From positions 86,045,421-86,109,420 of the forward strand of contig CM076189.1 of NCBI GenBank assembly GCA_038277395.1: a stretch of 64,000 nt of DNA, written 5' to 3'. The notes beneath the pieces were generated by a model. It was not told the DNA's origin. It searched no databases and was given only the letters and a program-made list of their open reading frames with translations. This DNA is from Dryocosmus kuriphilus. Lineage: Eukaryota > Arthropoda > Insecta > Hymenoptera > Cynipidae. Positions 45,521 through 57,229 of the stretch are shown here, in pieces. The position numbers and the translations under genes are program-made. The number at the start of each line of letters is the position of its first letter. Positions within the stretch are counted from its first letter, which is position 1.

Positions 45521-47039
45521 GTAATTTAAAATCTATAATACAATCTGAAATAAAAATATTATCAGAGCATACTTTAAGAGGCATTATTAACTAAAGGGGA
45601 ATGTTAAAAGATGTTAACAATATTGTAAAACGCTGAGCTTCTCTTTATTATAAAATTGGATAGAAAATCAATGTTGAACCAAAATTTTTGAATCGATCAT
45701 TAAAGAAATGTTACGTCCCTTATGAAAAAGAAGTATGGGTAAGTCTTGGAACTGACACATTTTTCGAGAGAAAGGATTGAATTTCCAAAACTTATTGGCG
45801 AAAAACTGCTGCATCCAATACTAACGATTACTTCCTTTGCAGAATGCTTTAAACAAATAAATGCATTTTAAATGAAATATAGATATATTTTGAAAAACTA
45901 AGACTAATTTTACACGAAGTATATTAATTTTTAACTAAAAAGCAAATCTTTCCCAAATCAATTGAGTTTCCAACCAATATATTTTAATTTTCCATCAAAA
46001 CGTAACATTCACAAACAAATAAATTCAAACAAATTTCAAACAAGCAAATGAATGTTTAGTAAAAAAAAATAGATATATTTCGAATAAAAAAATTTAATTC
46101 TCAAAGAAATATTTCAATTTTTTGATTGAAAATATATCTATTTTTCACAAGCTAGTTGAATCTTCAACGCAAAAAGAAACAGTTCTAGACCAAAAATGCA
46201 GCGGTGTGCATTTCAGCCAAATATTATCGAACCATTATCGAACCAAAAATGGAACAGGTAAATTTTGAACAATAAATTGTTGAGTTTTCAACCTATATAC
46301 GCATTCGAGTTTTTCATCAAAATGGTTCAATTTTACAAGTTGAATTTTTACCCAAAAAAAAAAAAAATTCATGAAAAGTGGAACACTTAAATTTTGAAAA
46401 AAAAACTTTAACTTTAAGCAAACAATAGTTAAATTCCCAGCTTTACCACAAAAATGTAACAGTTGAGATTACAACCAAAGCATTTAAATTTTTAATTTAA
46501 ATAATGTTAAATTTTGAGAAAGCAGACATGAACTTTCAACGAAAGTGTTTAATTTTAACTAAGAAGAACATGTCTGAACAAAATAGGAATAGTTTCATTT
46601 TCAACTGAAAGACACAAATGTTAAACAAAATATACGATTATAAATAGTTGAACCATTAAGTCAAAAAGAGGAGCTTTCTTAAATAATGTTCAATACTGAC
46701 CCAAATAAGATAAGTTTTCTGCAACAGAATAATTAGTTTTCAACTAGATACGAATTTGTACCAAAATTGCTGATTATGCCGCAACATTTTTCAATTTCTT
46801 AACTAAAAGTGTTAATTCTCACACAAAAAAGATGAATCCTTTTCCAGAAATGTAATAGTTGTCTTGCGAACAAAAATTCTTATTCTTCAGCAAAAAATAG
46901 TCGAATTGTAAACTACAGAAACGAATCTTTACAATGACAAAATTGCTTTTCATTCAAAGTGGATGAACTTTCAACTTTTCAAACATTGATGTGACAATTG
47001 AAAATGAAACAAGGATACTCCCATTTCTAATTTTTACAT
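45521..47039. other. Intron with degenerate TTTTCAACCAAA repeats
   Basis: About 1.5 kb of AT-rich DNA. From 45960 to 46990 it is made of a degenerate AATTTTCAACNAAA motif every 20-30 bp. No exon or transposon recognised. Confidence 0.6.
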
Positions 47040-47310
47040 TCTCGTCTCAAATGAGGAGGTATTAGTTTTATGTGAATACCGATTTTCGTGGATTTCATGA
47101 TATCTGAACGTATCGTGACCCCGTGAATCCGAAGAAACATTTTTTACGACGGCGTCCTGTTGCTGTTGTCGTCGTGTTTGTCGTCTGTTCCCACGATACA
47201 TTCGAGGGACTAAGCGGATTGGATTGCTGTTTGGCACACTTCTTTAGGGTATGAAAAATAAGGACGAATTTGTTAACCATTGGTTTCTGACCAGTGGTTA
47301 TGGTTTTATT
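47036..47310 (-). repeat. Dispersed repeat X, 3' tail, inverted copy
   Basis: Reverse complement ends ...ACATAAAACTAATACCTCCTC, then GAGAATGTAAAAA, and contains an ACGACGACAACAGCAACAGG microsatellite and CCACGAAAATCGG, matching tails at 22560, 52240 and 53465. Open frames here are products of the microsatellite. Confidence 0.65.
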
Positions 47311-47403
47311 GATAAAGAGTGGCACTCCAAACCACTGTGGCTGATTATAGAGTGATCGTGAGTGCACAACGAGAAATTCCCCTGAAATTGATGAAATAAA
47401 AAA

Positions 47404-47700
47404 ACCAAAAAAATCGTGCCTTTCCAGTAATAGCTTTTCAAGGCTTCGCAAGAAAAGGAAGGTCGCTATGCAGAAAAGTTTCGATTGGGAAGTCCCTGTG
47501 TACTCATCAGTAGTTCAGTAGTTTGAAGGAGCAAGATAAAAAAGAGAAAAATCGTGCCTTTCCAGTAATGTCTTTCCACCTTTTCGCAAGAAAAGGAAGC
47601 TCGCTATGCAGGAAAGATTCGATTAGGTAGTTTAGGTGTAATCATTGTGACTTTTGGTAATTGGAAAAAAAAAAAACGAATTCAAGAATCGTTCTCGTCC
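47404..47700. repeat. About 135-bp tandem duplication
   Basis: Two copies (about 47404-47537 and 47538-47670) share AAATCGTGCCTTTCCAGTAA, then TTCGCAAGAAAAGGAAG and TCGCTATGCAG. A third partial copy begins near 47671 (AATCGTTCTCGTCCAGTAAC). Non-coding. Confidence 0.8.
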
Positions 47701-47832
47701 AGTAACGACTCACAATTTTAAATATCTAGCGACCCATATTTCAGTTTAATTAATAATTAGAGATAATATATTTAGGGCTAGTTTTAATTCCCTACCAACA
47801 CATGAGCCAATACCCATATAATTGGTTTTCAG

Positions 47833-47900
47833 GCTGTAGAAAAAAATGGAAAAGTAAACGCAAAACGAATTATATTCTCAATAATAATCAATACTATTGA
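47833..47900 (+). CDS. Possible alternative terminal exon
   Basis: After acceptor TTGGTTTTCAG, the phase-1 frame reads GCRKKWKSKRKTNYILNNNQ YY and stops (TGA 47898-47900). It is compatible with splicing from 45520, giving a lysine-rich C-terminus. Sequence composition is not distinctive and I see no polyadenylation signal close by, so this is a weak call. Confidence 0.2.
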
Positions 47901-48895
47901 GAGACGTTGGAAGTGCAATCATTACTAGAAAACTTAATACAGTTATTGCTACAATCGCCTTTAGAGTCCAAATCCAGCTAATAATAGATTTTAAGTATCA
48001 ATGATTAATATAATTTACATTTTAAATCCCCGGAAATCAATGAATAATGTTACAGTAGAATGCCTTACCAATCAAACATGTAAATTCATTGATAAGAACG
48101 CGGCCCTTATCCTTCATCAGCTATTTATGGCGACGCGGACGGTAGAGATTCTAACATCGTGCACATGCGCACTCTGCTCGCTTATTATTTTCTAAACTAG
48201 AAGTTATTACTTAATTCTAGCTAAGTCTTCAGGTTCTTGCAGATGAAACCTTAGTGTTCTTCCTATCGATAATTCTAATTTCTTATTCTATCAGGTGTCA
48301 AAATTACGTTTTCTAACAATATTGACCTAACCTTTTTCATAGTAAGGATAACCGATCCGTAACCTAACAGTATATCGCCCAGGCTGATTTCTTATGAACG
48401 ACGAATGGTTACCAGAGTAGCTAACATAAGAATTTTAATTTCTACCACTTTGAATTCGTGGACCTGGCCAACGAGTCCAGATAAAATTTTAGTCTATTGC
48501 CCTAGCCTTTTATGCATAAGAGCAACCCCCTCATACCGCGGGATATCCAAGAATTTAACAAAAACGATTTGCGAGCTATCAATTCAAATCCTATGTTAAT
48601 ATGAGATCACATTTAGAATAATCACAGATCATTTATCACTTATCAAAGCCAGGTAAAAAAATCGCATATCCTAGCTTTGAGTTCGGCCCCTAAACATGAA
48701 AACCACATATGAATCGAAGGTTAGATAGCCGTACAGGCGTGTACCTTGGATAGCACGGAGGATCGGAGATCGGAATTACGCTGAATGCAGCGGAGTAACT
48801 CCGATCGACAAGGTAGAACGGTTCCCGAACTAAAATCAGCCCGTTACCTTTGTACTCACGGGCTTTTCAGAAGTCACCACTGCCACAAGGAAGTG
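47901..48895. other. Unassigned, less AT-rich intron sequence
   Basis: About 1 kb of apparently unique sequence, somewhat GC-richer near 48700-48870, with no ORF, splice-consistent exon or transposon terminus that I can defend. Confidence 0.4.
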
Positions 48896-49417
48896 GGTAA
48901 TTTTTCAGAAATTTGCCTGGAATTTTCCCCAGACGGTATTAAAAATTATTCCAACAGAATTGAAAATTAATACTTTTCTCAGAACTTGTTTCACTTCAAT
49001 TTTAAATAGAATTGTCCTACAAAATTGAAATCTTTCCGTATTCTTGTCGAATTTTTCCTCTACACTTTTGGTAATTATTACAACAAAATTGAAACTTATT
49101 CGATTCTTTGGAACTTTTTTCCATATCAATTATGAAATATACTCTTCCTTCACCGTCGAAAATTTATATGAATTATTATCGAATTTTCTCTCACAATTTT
49201 GAAAAATGTTACAGGAAAATGAGAATTAATTAATTTTTTTTTAATTTTCGATTCAAATTATGAAACAGAACTTTCTTACAAAGTTACAGTTTATCAGAAT
49301 TCTTGTCCAATTGTGCTGACAAAATTTCGAGAATTGTTTCACCGAAACAGAGTTTTATTTATTTTATTGTCTTCTAATTATGAAATATAATTTTTTGATG
49401 AAATTCGCAATTATTCG
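48896..49417. repeat. Degenerate about 100-bp repeat
   Basis: Recurrent ATTATTCCAACAGAATTGAAA and TTCTTGTCGAATTTTCC-type segments at roughly 100-bp spacing. Intronic. Confidence 0.5.
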
Positions 49418-49446
49418 TTAGGGGTTATCCAAGTATTACATAAGTA

Positions 49447-50771
49447 CGAGGGCCTACCCAAAAGAAACCGAACTAATGTTGTGGGGAGCGGAGTTGTTGT
49501 AGTACCGGGTTTTTACCGGTAGGTGCGTGTAGAGGCACTTTTCACCAGTTAGTATGCCAACTGCTATCACTGTGTAAGGTTGCATTTGGTGTGTGTAATT
49601 TTTTTTGTGACTGTTGCTTTGCGCGCTCGTCGTTTTTTTGTGATGGCTGATTTTCGTGATCAGCGTGCCAACATGAGGTTTTGCTTCCTGCTCGGGAAAA
49701 CGGGCACAGAAACTCTTCAAATGTTAAAAACGGCCTACAAGGATGATGCTATGGGAAAACCTCAAGTGTTCGAGTGGTTTTCTCGTTTTAAAAGTGGGGA
49801 AATGTCAATTGACGACCAACCTCGCTCTGGACGTCCTTCGACGGCCCGAACCGACGAAAATGTTGAAAAAATTCGTGAAATCATCCTGGAAGTTCGACGA
49901 AAGACCATCGAGGAAGTTGTGGAGAAATCTGGCGTGAGTTGGAGTTCAGTACAGAGAATTGTAAGTGAAGGTTTGGGGATGAGAAGGGTGGCTGCTAAAT
50001 TTGTTCCTCGACTGCTGACTGCAGAGCAAAAAAAAAGGCCGCGTGCAAGCATGCTCTGCTTTGAAGGAGGAATTCCAAAATGATCCAAACTTTTTTTCCA
50101 AGGTCATAACAGGTGACGAATCGTGGAGTTATGGACACGATCCTGAAACTAAGCAACAGTCAAGTCAATAGAAGACTCAAAATTCGCCTCGCCCTAAAAA
50201 AGCTCGTCAGGTGAGGTCAAACATTAAGACGATGCTCATTTGTTTTTTCGATGTGAGAGGAGTCGTCCATTCAGAATTCGTTCCACCGGGTCAGACAGTT
50301 AATCAGGCATTTTACCTGGAAGTCTTAAAAAGATTGCGCAACAGTTTACGACGGAAAAGGCCTGATTTGTGGCAGTCGGGGGACTGGCTTTTCCACCACG
50401 ACAACGCCCCTGCTCACACAGCTCTTTCTGTGCGCCGATTTTTGACGAAAAATAGCATGGCCACTGTTCCTCACCCACCCTATTCACCCGATTTAGCCCC
50501 CTGTGACTTTTTTTTATTCTCCCGAATGAAAAGGGCCATGAAAGGAAAGCGTTTTGCGGACGTAGCTGAAGTGAAGGAAAAAACGACGGAGGCGCTGTCA
50601 AGCATCAGAAAAGAGGAATTTAAAAAATGTTTCGAACAATGGAATAAAAGATTAGATAAGTGTATTGTCTCCAATGGAGAGTACTTTGAAGGAGATTAAA
50701 TGTTTTTTGTAGAAAAATCAAAATAATAACTTTGTACAAAAGTAGTTCGGTTTCTTTTGGGTAGGCCCTCG
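49447..50771 (+). mobile_element. Mariner element D (1325 bp, full length)
   Basis: TIRs CGAGGGCCTACCCAAAAGAA and inverse, flanked by TA (49445-49446 and 50772-50773). The only full-length member of the family that includes deleted copies B and C, and the reference for their deletion junctions. Inserted in the Harbinger-like MITE. Confidence 0.95.
49642..50699 (+). pseudogene. Mariner D transposase, near-intact but broken
   Basis: Starts ATG at 49642 (MADFRDQRANMRFCFLLGKT). N-terminal HTH domains are followed by WSSVQRIVSEGLGMRRVAAK. The frame breaks near 50035 at an eight-base A run, and an in-frame TAG lies at 50169 just after the first catalytic Asp (TGDESW). The C-terminal frame from 50211 holds HHDNAPAH and YSPDLAPCDFFLF and ends at 50699. 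DD34D spacing is kept. One frameshift and one stop separate it from an intact gene. Confidence 0.92.
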
Positions 50772-50913
50772 TATTGTGTTTATGAGGGTTTGGGGGGCTA
50801 AATGAGAACATACTCTCATGTATTTGTAATTTTAAAATGTGCTTATAAAGAGGGGGGGGGGGGGGGTCCAAATTGGGCAAATTATGCCTACGTAATACTT
50901 GGATAGCTCCTTA

Positions 50914-51179
50914 GTTGAGTAATTTTGGTAGGTCCAGGGATATTAAATTATTTTAGGAGCTTCCAAAATACATAAAAATATTTGGAATCATTTCTAGTAT
51001 TTCTAAAGGGATTTTTAAGAACTATATAATACTTCTAAATATCTCAAGAAAAATTTAAGCCTTTTGAATCTTTAAAAGCTTCTAAGAGTTTCGAATTTTC
51101 TTCTGAATAGCTCACAATTTTTTCTAACTTTTTTAGATTTTTATCGAGTTCAAAATGAAATGTATTTTTATAAAACTAA
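50914..51179. other. Intron spacer
   Basis: AT-rich sequence with short degenerate repeats (TTTTAAGAACT type). Nothing recognised. Confidence 0.5.
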
Positions 51180-52245
51180 AATATCTGCTCACTTCGTTCG
51201 CACATTCTCATCACGCGCTCCGCGCTTGGCTCGCTTCCCGCTCAGATGCTTCTGGTCCTCGCACTTCATGCTCGATTTTCGGTACTTGAGTCTTAAAGTT
51301 TTAAAACACCTACTTTTAATGAAATTATTAAATTTGTATTTCGTTAAAAATTAGAAAGAAAATTATTTTACTTAAGGCTCTATCGGCCTTAAGAAATACA
51401 TTCTCGTCAGACACTCGCCCCTCACGCTCGACAGTTAATTCTTTTTTAAATCCCTTATCGATTAGTATAGCTTCTTTGTGACTTTGTATATTTTTATAAG
51501 TTTCTACAAGCAGATTTTCGATTCTTTAAAGTAAAACGATGAGTCATTTTAAAAAAAGTGGTCAAAAGCGAAAGTGTACATCTTCTACAGGTAAATAATT
51601 TTTTTTCTTAATATTTTTTTGTATGTCGCTTACTTTGGCCAGAAAATAGAATTAATGTAATGGAATTTAAGAAATTTCGTATCCAGCATAATTTATTCGG
51701 GAAAATGGAATTCTTGGTTCTTTGAAAAATCGTTTTTGATGGATAAGAACCATATCCGCTAGTTCAAATAAAATTTAAATATATAAACTATGCACATTAT
51801 CTTTCAAAGGGAACCGTCAATAAGTTCTCAGAAAACCTTTAAGTAAAAGCATTCAATACTTTAAATTTTACAAATAATTTTCTCGCCAGGGTGGCGACCA
51901 CCCCGGTCTGAAAAGTATGTAATTCTACAGAATTGTGGAAAACAAGGGTTAAATGTAGGTGGTTAACGAACACGTTCTTTATTTTGGTGCGTCAAGATGT
52001 GTGCCGATGCGCAATCCAATCCGATGATATTTCAAAGGTATCCTGTTAAAATACGGAACGACGACGACAACGATGACGACAACGACGACGAAAACAACGG
52101 ACAAAAAACAGACAGAGACACCGTTGTAAAAACCGTTTTTTTTTTTCTCATTCAGGGTGTTTCAAAACGTGGAGATTTGATGAAAGCTGGGGGGTTCAAA
52201 TTTTACATAAATCTAATACCTTCTCTGATGAGAATGTAAAAATTG
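51180..52245 (+). repeat. Dispersed repeat X, copy 2 (uninterrupted)
   Basis: Aligns with 14340-14832 joined to 21750-22560. It has a GC-rich head (CACGCGCTCCGCGCTTGGC), ACTTAAGGCTCTATCG, a middle with GATGGATAAGAACCATATCC, an ACGACGACAACGATGACG microsatellite, ACCGTTTTTTTTTTTCTCAT, and the 3' end with TTCTCTGATGAGAATG followed by TAAAAA. No ORF. Resembles a non-autonomous retroposon with a 3' stem-loop tail (inference). Confidence 0.75.
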
Positions 52246-52489
52246 CAATTTCAAACAAGGTATGTAAAAGATTAAGAAAGTCGCGTCTTTGATATACTTT
52301 AATCGACTGATAAGCGTGAGAAACGTGATAAAAATGCACCTGTATAGCGGAGAGATTATTCAAAGCTTTTAATAACTGTCTTATTAGCTCTATAATAGTG
52401 TATTTTTTGATTAAGCGAACTATTATACGTTTCTTGAATGAACTATGCGTCGAATCAAAAAATAGTTTTAAGCAAATTTCCAGATATTT

Positions 52490-53465
52490 TTAAGGTGAAC
52501 AATTCAGTTTGTTAATATTTTCTCGTATCTCTCATTGTTTTGCCGAAAAGTGTATTTCTTTATATTTAATAAAATATTTTACGAGCAACTCAAGAACTAT
52601 GCGCCTGATCAAAAAAATGGTCCAGAGAAAATTTGTAGACCTTTTTAGTGTGAACAATTTTGTTGACGATCATTTTTTTTTATCTTCCACAGTTTGGGGA
52701 AATTTAGAATTTTTTGTTTTAAAGTTCTCTCGATTAAAACATCAAAAAATGGTTAATACAAAATTTGTAGATCTTTTTGATGCGAACAACTTTCTTTATT
52801 ACCATTTTTATTTCGTATCTAGCTCAGTTGGGGGGAAATCTGACCTTTTTTTTAAATAGAGTTTCCTTGATTAAAACAAAATCGGTGCGTTTGATTAAAA
52901 AATAGTTAATACAAAATTTGTAGATCTTTCTGAGCTGAGCAGTGTCGCTTAGTATCACCTTTCTCGTATCTTGAAAATTTTGGCAAGAAACCACAGTTTC
53001 TATTCTTAGTAGCGTTTTCTCGATTAAAGCAAAAACCGCGCATTTTATCCAAAAATGGTCGAAACAAAATTTGTAGATTCTTTTAGGATGAATATACTTA
53101 CCCTCTTCCGTTTTCTTTTGTAACTCTCATAGTTTATCTGAAAGATGAATTTTTTTTTTGTAAAAGCAATTTTTTATTGATAAATTCAGAACCGTTCGTC
53201 GAAACCCGCTGTTTAGCGAATGTCCTTACTGTTTACTTCTTAAAGAAGTCTGCCAAAGCAGAATCGAATCCGATTAGTTCTTCGAAAGTTATCGGTGGAA
53301 CAGGCGCCGACGAATATGACAACGACAACGACGACTGCAGACAGACATCGACGTAAGACCCGTTTTTTCTCATTCGGTGTGGAAAATTGATAAAAACTGG
53401 GGGGGGGGGGGGGGGGGTAACCTTTACGCAATTCTAATAGCTTCTCTCATCAAAATATAAAATTG
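52490..53465 (+). repeat. Repeat X minisatellite and tail, copy 3
   Basis: About five units of 130-145 bp, each with AAAATTTGTAGA, TTTCTCGTATCT and CGATTAAAACA motifs, run from 52490 to 53160. They are followed by the repeat X tail with AATATGACAACGACAACGAC, CCGTTTTTTCTCATTC, a run of about 19 G at 53400, and CTTCTCTCATCAAAATATAA. Confidence 0.7.
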
Positions 53466-54050
53466 ATAACTCAAGAAACTTCAAGGTAAGGTTTTTTTAT
53501 TTTTATCAATATTTTCTCAACTCTTTTCCACACCACCTTTGAGGTAGAGTTGACGGCGCATTTTTTAAAAATGTGGATTCACCAAGAGGCCAAATCCACC
53601 TATAAAATTTTCCTAAGTGTACCTGACTATATATAGTAGGTATTTAAAAATGGCGCTTTAATTATTCTTTTGAGCTCGCTGATTTCGTTCTGATACAACC
53701 GGGTAGCCGATTCGAACTAGAAAATGTTTGAAAAATGCCACGAAGAATCTATAATAATGATACAAATATTAGAGCATATCCATTTCAATTCGTAAACCTC
53801 TGGGTGAAAAAACATATTATTTTTCAGAGGAAATTAGATGACAGGTCATTTTCCGATTTTTGAAATAAATTTTTTTGACGAACTCATGAGTATCTGAAGT
53901 GTGCTTAAAAAAATAATCCGAAATTTTTTTTAATTATGTGTGATTTTTGAACGAATTAAGATATTTTAATATCTATCAACATTCGGATGAGTTTTATTGT
54001 CGTCTCTCAATACTTGCCACCTAATTTCCTGTTGAAAACAGGATATTTTT
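53466..54050. other. Unassigned intron sequence
   Basis: AT-rich, apparently unique. No exon or transposon end recognised. Confidence 0.4.
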
Positions 54051-54875
54051 TTATCAAGATACTCTACGAGCTGAAGCTTACTTATACCTGTCTGATTTGA
54101 AATGGATTCAGTTTTCGTCACGCTGATTATCTCACCGATTTTATCTCGCTGTTTCCATTATATTCATCTTGCTGATTTTATCTCTTGCTGATTTTATCCT
54201 TGTTTATTTCAGGTAATTATATATTATTATTTCGTCTTACTGATTATCTCGCTGAGTTCAACTCGCCGATTTCATCTTGCTGATTTTATCTCGTTGATTT
54301 CATCCCGCCGAATTTTCATCTCGTTTATTTTGTTAAGGTTTAACCAATTTCACATTCAAAAATGCTGAAGAACACCAAAAAGAGCATATAATAAAAAAAA
54401 ATGTAATATTGTATAATTTATGATTAATTATATGCATACAATCATAAATAGTATATGTTAATAATAATACTATTAAATTATATAATATTATTTTGTCTCA
54501 CTGATATTTTGCTGATTCCAACTCGCTGATTTCATTTTGCTGATTTTATCTCGCTGATTTTGTCTAGCTGATTTCATATCGCTGATTTCATCTCGCTGAT
54601 TTTTCATCTCCTTTATTTAGTTAGGGTTTAACAAAGTTCACATTAAAAAATGCTGAAAAACGCCAAAAAGAATATACAATAATAATAGAAATACAGTACC
54701 TAATATATAATTTATGATTAATTACATACATAAAATAATATATAATATATGTGAATAACAATGCTATTAAATTATATAATATTATTTTGTCTCGCTGATT
54801 ATCATGCTGACTTCAAGTCGCTGATTTCATCTTGCTGATTTTATCTGGCTGATTATATTCTTGTTGGATTCATTT
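54051..54875. repeat. TCTCGCTGATTTCA minisatellite
   Basis: A 15-16 bp motif (CTGATTTTATCTCG and variants) clustered in three blocks (54120-54330, 54495-54610, 54785-54870). The blocks are separated by nearly duplicated sequences containing GGTTTAACAAATTTCACATT, AATGCTGAAAAACACCAAAA and ATATAATATTATTTTGTCTC, with a period of about 300 bp. Non-coding. Confidence 0.8.
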
Positions 54876-55374
54876 TTGACCACTTTCTTCTTTCTAGATT
54901 TATTACCACTTTTGTCGTAATAATTTGTGGCTTAAGGGCCTTTATGTTTAACGTCCTATTTATATGTTCAATGAAATTCAAAGGTTTTTAAGCGCACACA
55001 AAGTTACGTGCCTCAAGAGCCCATCCTTTTCTTATAATAATTATATATAAGGTCCAGTTTATAGCTAAACAGTTGTTTATCCTCCTTCATAGTTTTCATA
55101 TTGCTATATCATTTTTTTTTCGGCAATTGATCTATTTTGATTTCAGAAAGCATTTTTCAATACAAGATCTGAATTTGGATTCATCGTAAATTATTTTCTC
55201 AGATTTATCACCAAAGCATATTGAAGTGGCAACTGCAATTGCATATAGACCACAATGGTTCAAAATTGTTTGATGTTGAACTAAATAAAATTCAACCTTT
55301 GGTTTCCACGGATATAACTTCCCCAAATCCAGTTCATGCTGTAGATCCAGAAAATTGTGATTTAGGCTATCATA

Positions 55375-56662
55375 CCAGGTGTATCAGCTTAAATCCGCTG
55401 TTCGCTCAGAGATGGCGGTAGTGAACATATTTAGCTACAATAGAAACGTCATGCTTTTTTTTGTGTGAGTTCGACACCTGTCTACATAAATCAGTGCACA
55501 TAGTCAGTTTTTTTTATAGAAGAAGATAAATTTTTCCTTGAGTAATCATGTCTAGTTTTGTGCCAGAAAAGGAGCATTTGCGGGAAGCTCTACTTTTTTG
55601 CTTCAGTTTGAAGAAATCGGCTGCCGAATCACATCGAATGCTTGTGGAGGCCTATGGTGACAGTGCTTTATCGGAAACAACTTGCAGAGACTGGTTTCGT
55701 AAGTTCAAAGACGGTCATTTTGACTTGAGTGACAAGAAGCGTGAAAATCGGCCCAAAAAAGTTGAGGACAATGAATTACAGGCTCTTTTGGATGAGGACG
55801 ATACACAAACACAAAAAATGCTTGCCTAACAGTTAGGTGTTACTCAACCGGCCATTTCCATGCGTTTACATGCCATGGGAAAGATCCAAAAAATGGGAAA
55901 ATGGGTACCCCATGAAATGAACGATAGGCAGATGGAGCGACGCCAAAACACATGTGAAATCTTGCTTGCTAGACACAAAAGAAAGTCGTTTCTGCATCGT
56001 GTGGTGACTGGAGACGAAAAGCGGATTTATTTTCAGAATCCGAAACGAAGAAAATCGTGGGTCGATCCCGGACAACCATCAACTTCTTTCTCAAGACCTA
56101 ATCGCTTTGGACGCAATACGATGCTGTGCGTTTGGTGGGATCAGCAGGGTGTCGTCTACTATGAGCTATTAAAACCTGGTGAAACTGTCGATGCTCACCG
56201 CTACCACCAACAACTAATCAAATTGCGCCGTGCTTTGCGTGAAAAAAGGCCGGATTACGAAGAAAGACATGAGAAGCTGATTTTTCTTCACGACAACGCC
56301 CCATCGCACACGTCAAAAATGGTCCAAAACTACTTGAAAACACTCAACTGGTAGGTGCTACCTCATCCCGCTTATTCACCAGACCTGGCCCCTTCTGATT
56401 ACCACCTGTTTTCGTCGACGGGTCACGCACTCGCTGAACAACACCTCGATTCGTACGAAGACGTCGGAACTTGGCTTGACGAGTGGTTTGCATCGAAAGA
56501 TAAAGACGTTTTTTTTGGCGTGGTATACACAAATTGCCCGAGAGATGGGGAAAATGTATAGCAAGCGAGGGAAAATACTTTGAATAAAGTTTATTTTATT
56601 TTCTGCAAAAAAAAAACATTTCTTTTGCCTAAAAAACAGCGGATTTAAGCTTATACACCTGG
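55375..56662 (+). mobile_element. Mariner element F (1288 bp)
   Basis: TIRs CCAGGTGTATCAGCTTAAAT and, inverted, CCAGGTGTATAAGCTTAAAT. TA at 55373-55374 and 56663-56664. A fourth mariner lineage. It inserted at a TA immediately before the Asp codon of the C48-like protease frame. Confidence 0.95.
55548..56576 (+). pseudogene. Mariner F transposase with two stops and a late frameshift
   Basis: Frame 55548-55829 has the N-terminal HTH (YGDSALSETTCRDWFRKFKD) and ends in TAA. A second frame segment, 55860-56354, has TGDEKRIYF (first Asp) and FLHDNAPSH (second Asp), then a TAG after LNW. 56355-56561 has the third Asp in YSPDLAPSDYHLF, and a final frameshift replaces the usual C-terminus. DD34D family. 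Dead. Confidence 0.92.
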
Positions 56663-57229
56663 TATATATTACTTGTTTTTCCATTAATATGTGCACAAAT
56701 CCAGTGACAAATATTTCCGCTTCCAAAGTTGCCACTAAATAAAATTTGTAAATTAAACCTCATATTCGGAGTTTTTTGTATGCGATTAGGAAATTGTAGA
56801 TACAAAACGTCCTGCTGTTGAAAACCAAATTGTGAGTTGATTATTTCTCCAAATTTGTTGATGTGATGAGAAGCTAAACGTAATCCCAGAGATACACACT
56901 CCTCTATATTAAGTACAACTGTTTCTGGAATATATAAATTAGGCTTAAATCTTCTTCATTTTCAATGATTACATTTCCATTATCAGAATGTTTGGACTTT
57001 ATGTCTTTAAGTCCTTGAGAAATATTAAAATTTTTAAACAACAAGCATTCGCAGAAGTATTAAAGAAATCAAATGAATTCAATATGGATTGAAAGAAATA
57101 CAAAATGAGCCTAATATAAATTGAGAGTAATTGACAGAAAACAATTTTCTTAAGAACGAGTGGCACTATTATTTACAGGTTTGAAAGTGCAATTAGCTTC
57201 AAAAGAATTTCTTACATTTCTTCTTACAG

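Larger units (their letters stand above)
49421..50910. mobile_element. Harbinger-like MITE interrupted by a mariner
   Basis: Inverted ends GGGGTTATCCAAGTATTACA and, reversed, GGAGCTATCCAAGTATTACG, flanked by TTA (49418-49420 and 50911-50913), the 3-bp duplication expected of PIF/Harbinger elements. Without mariner D the element is about 163 bp with no coding capacity, hence a MITE. It contains an 18-base G run near 50853. Confidence 0.7.
55132..56955 (-). pseudogene. Ulp1/C48-type cysteine protease remnant, split by mariner F
   Basis: Reading the minus strand, 56955-56663 is open (PNLYIPETVVLNIEECVSLG ... NICHWICAHINGK). After removal of the mariner and one TA, it continues in frame at 55374 (IYDSLNHNFLDLQHELDLGK ... 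VEFYLVQHQTILNHCGLYAI AVATSICFG) to a TAG at 55132. The order HW, then D in YDS, then Q in VQHQ, then C in NHCGLYAI matches the His-Asp-Gln-Cys layout of C48 proteases, which cleave ubiquitin-like modifiers or act in large transposons. An upstream in-frame TGA at 56956 shows the 5' part is lost, frameshifted or spliced. Probably from a mobile element, but the host is not excluded. Confidence 0.65.

Noticed and set aside
48909..48935. 27-bp phase-1 microexon candidate after TTTTTCAG reading EICLEFSPDG
   Set aside because: Phase and borders fit, and SPDG recalls HPDG/TPDG in accepted exons, but it lies within a degenerate repeat that throws up similar CAG and GT sites, so chance is likely. Only RNA evidence could rescue it.
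51997..53431. ORFs with Asp/Asn or Pro runs in repeat X
   Set aside because: They come from the ACGACGACAAC microsatellite and the G homopolymer; not protein-like elsewhere.
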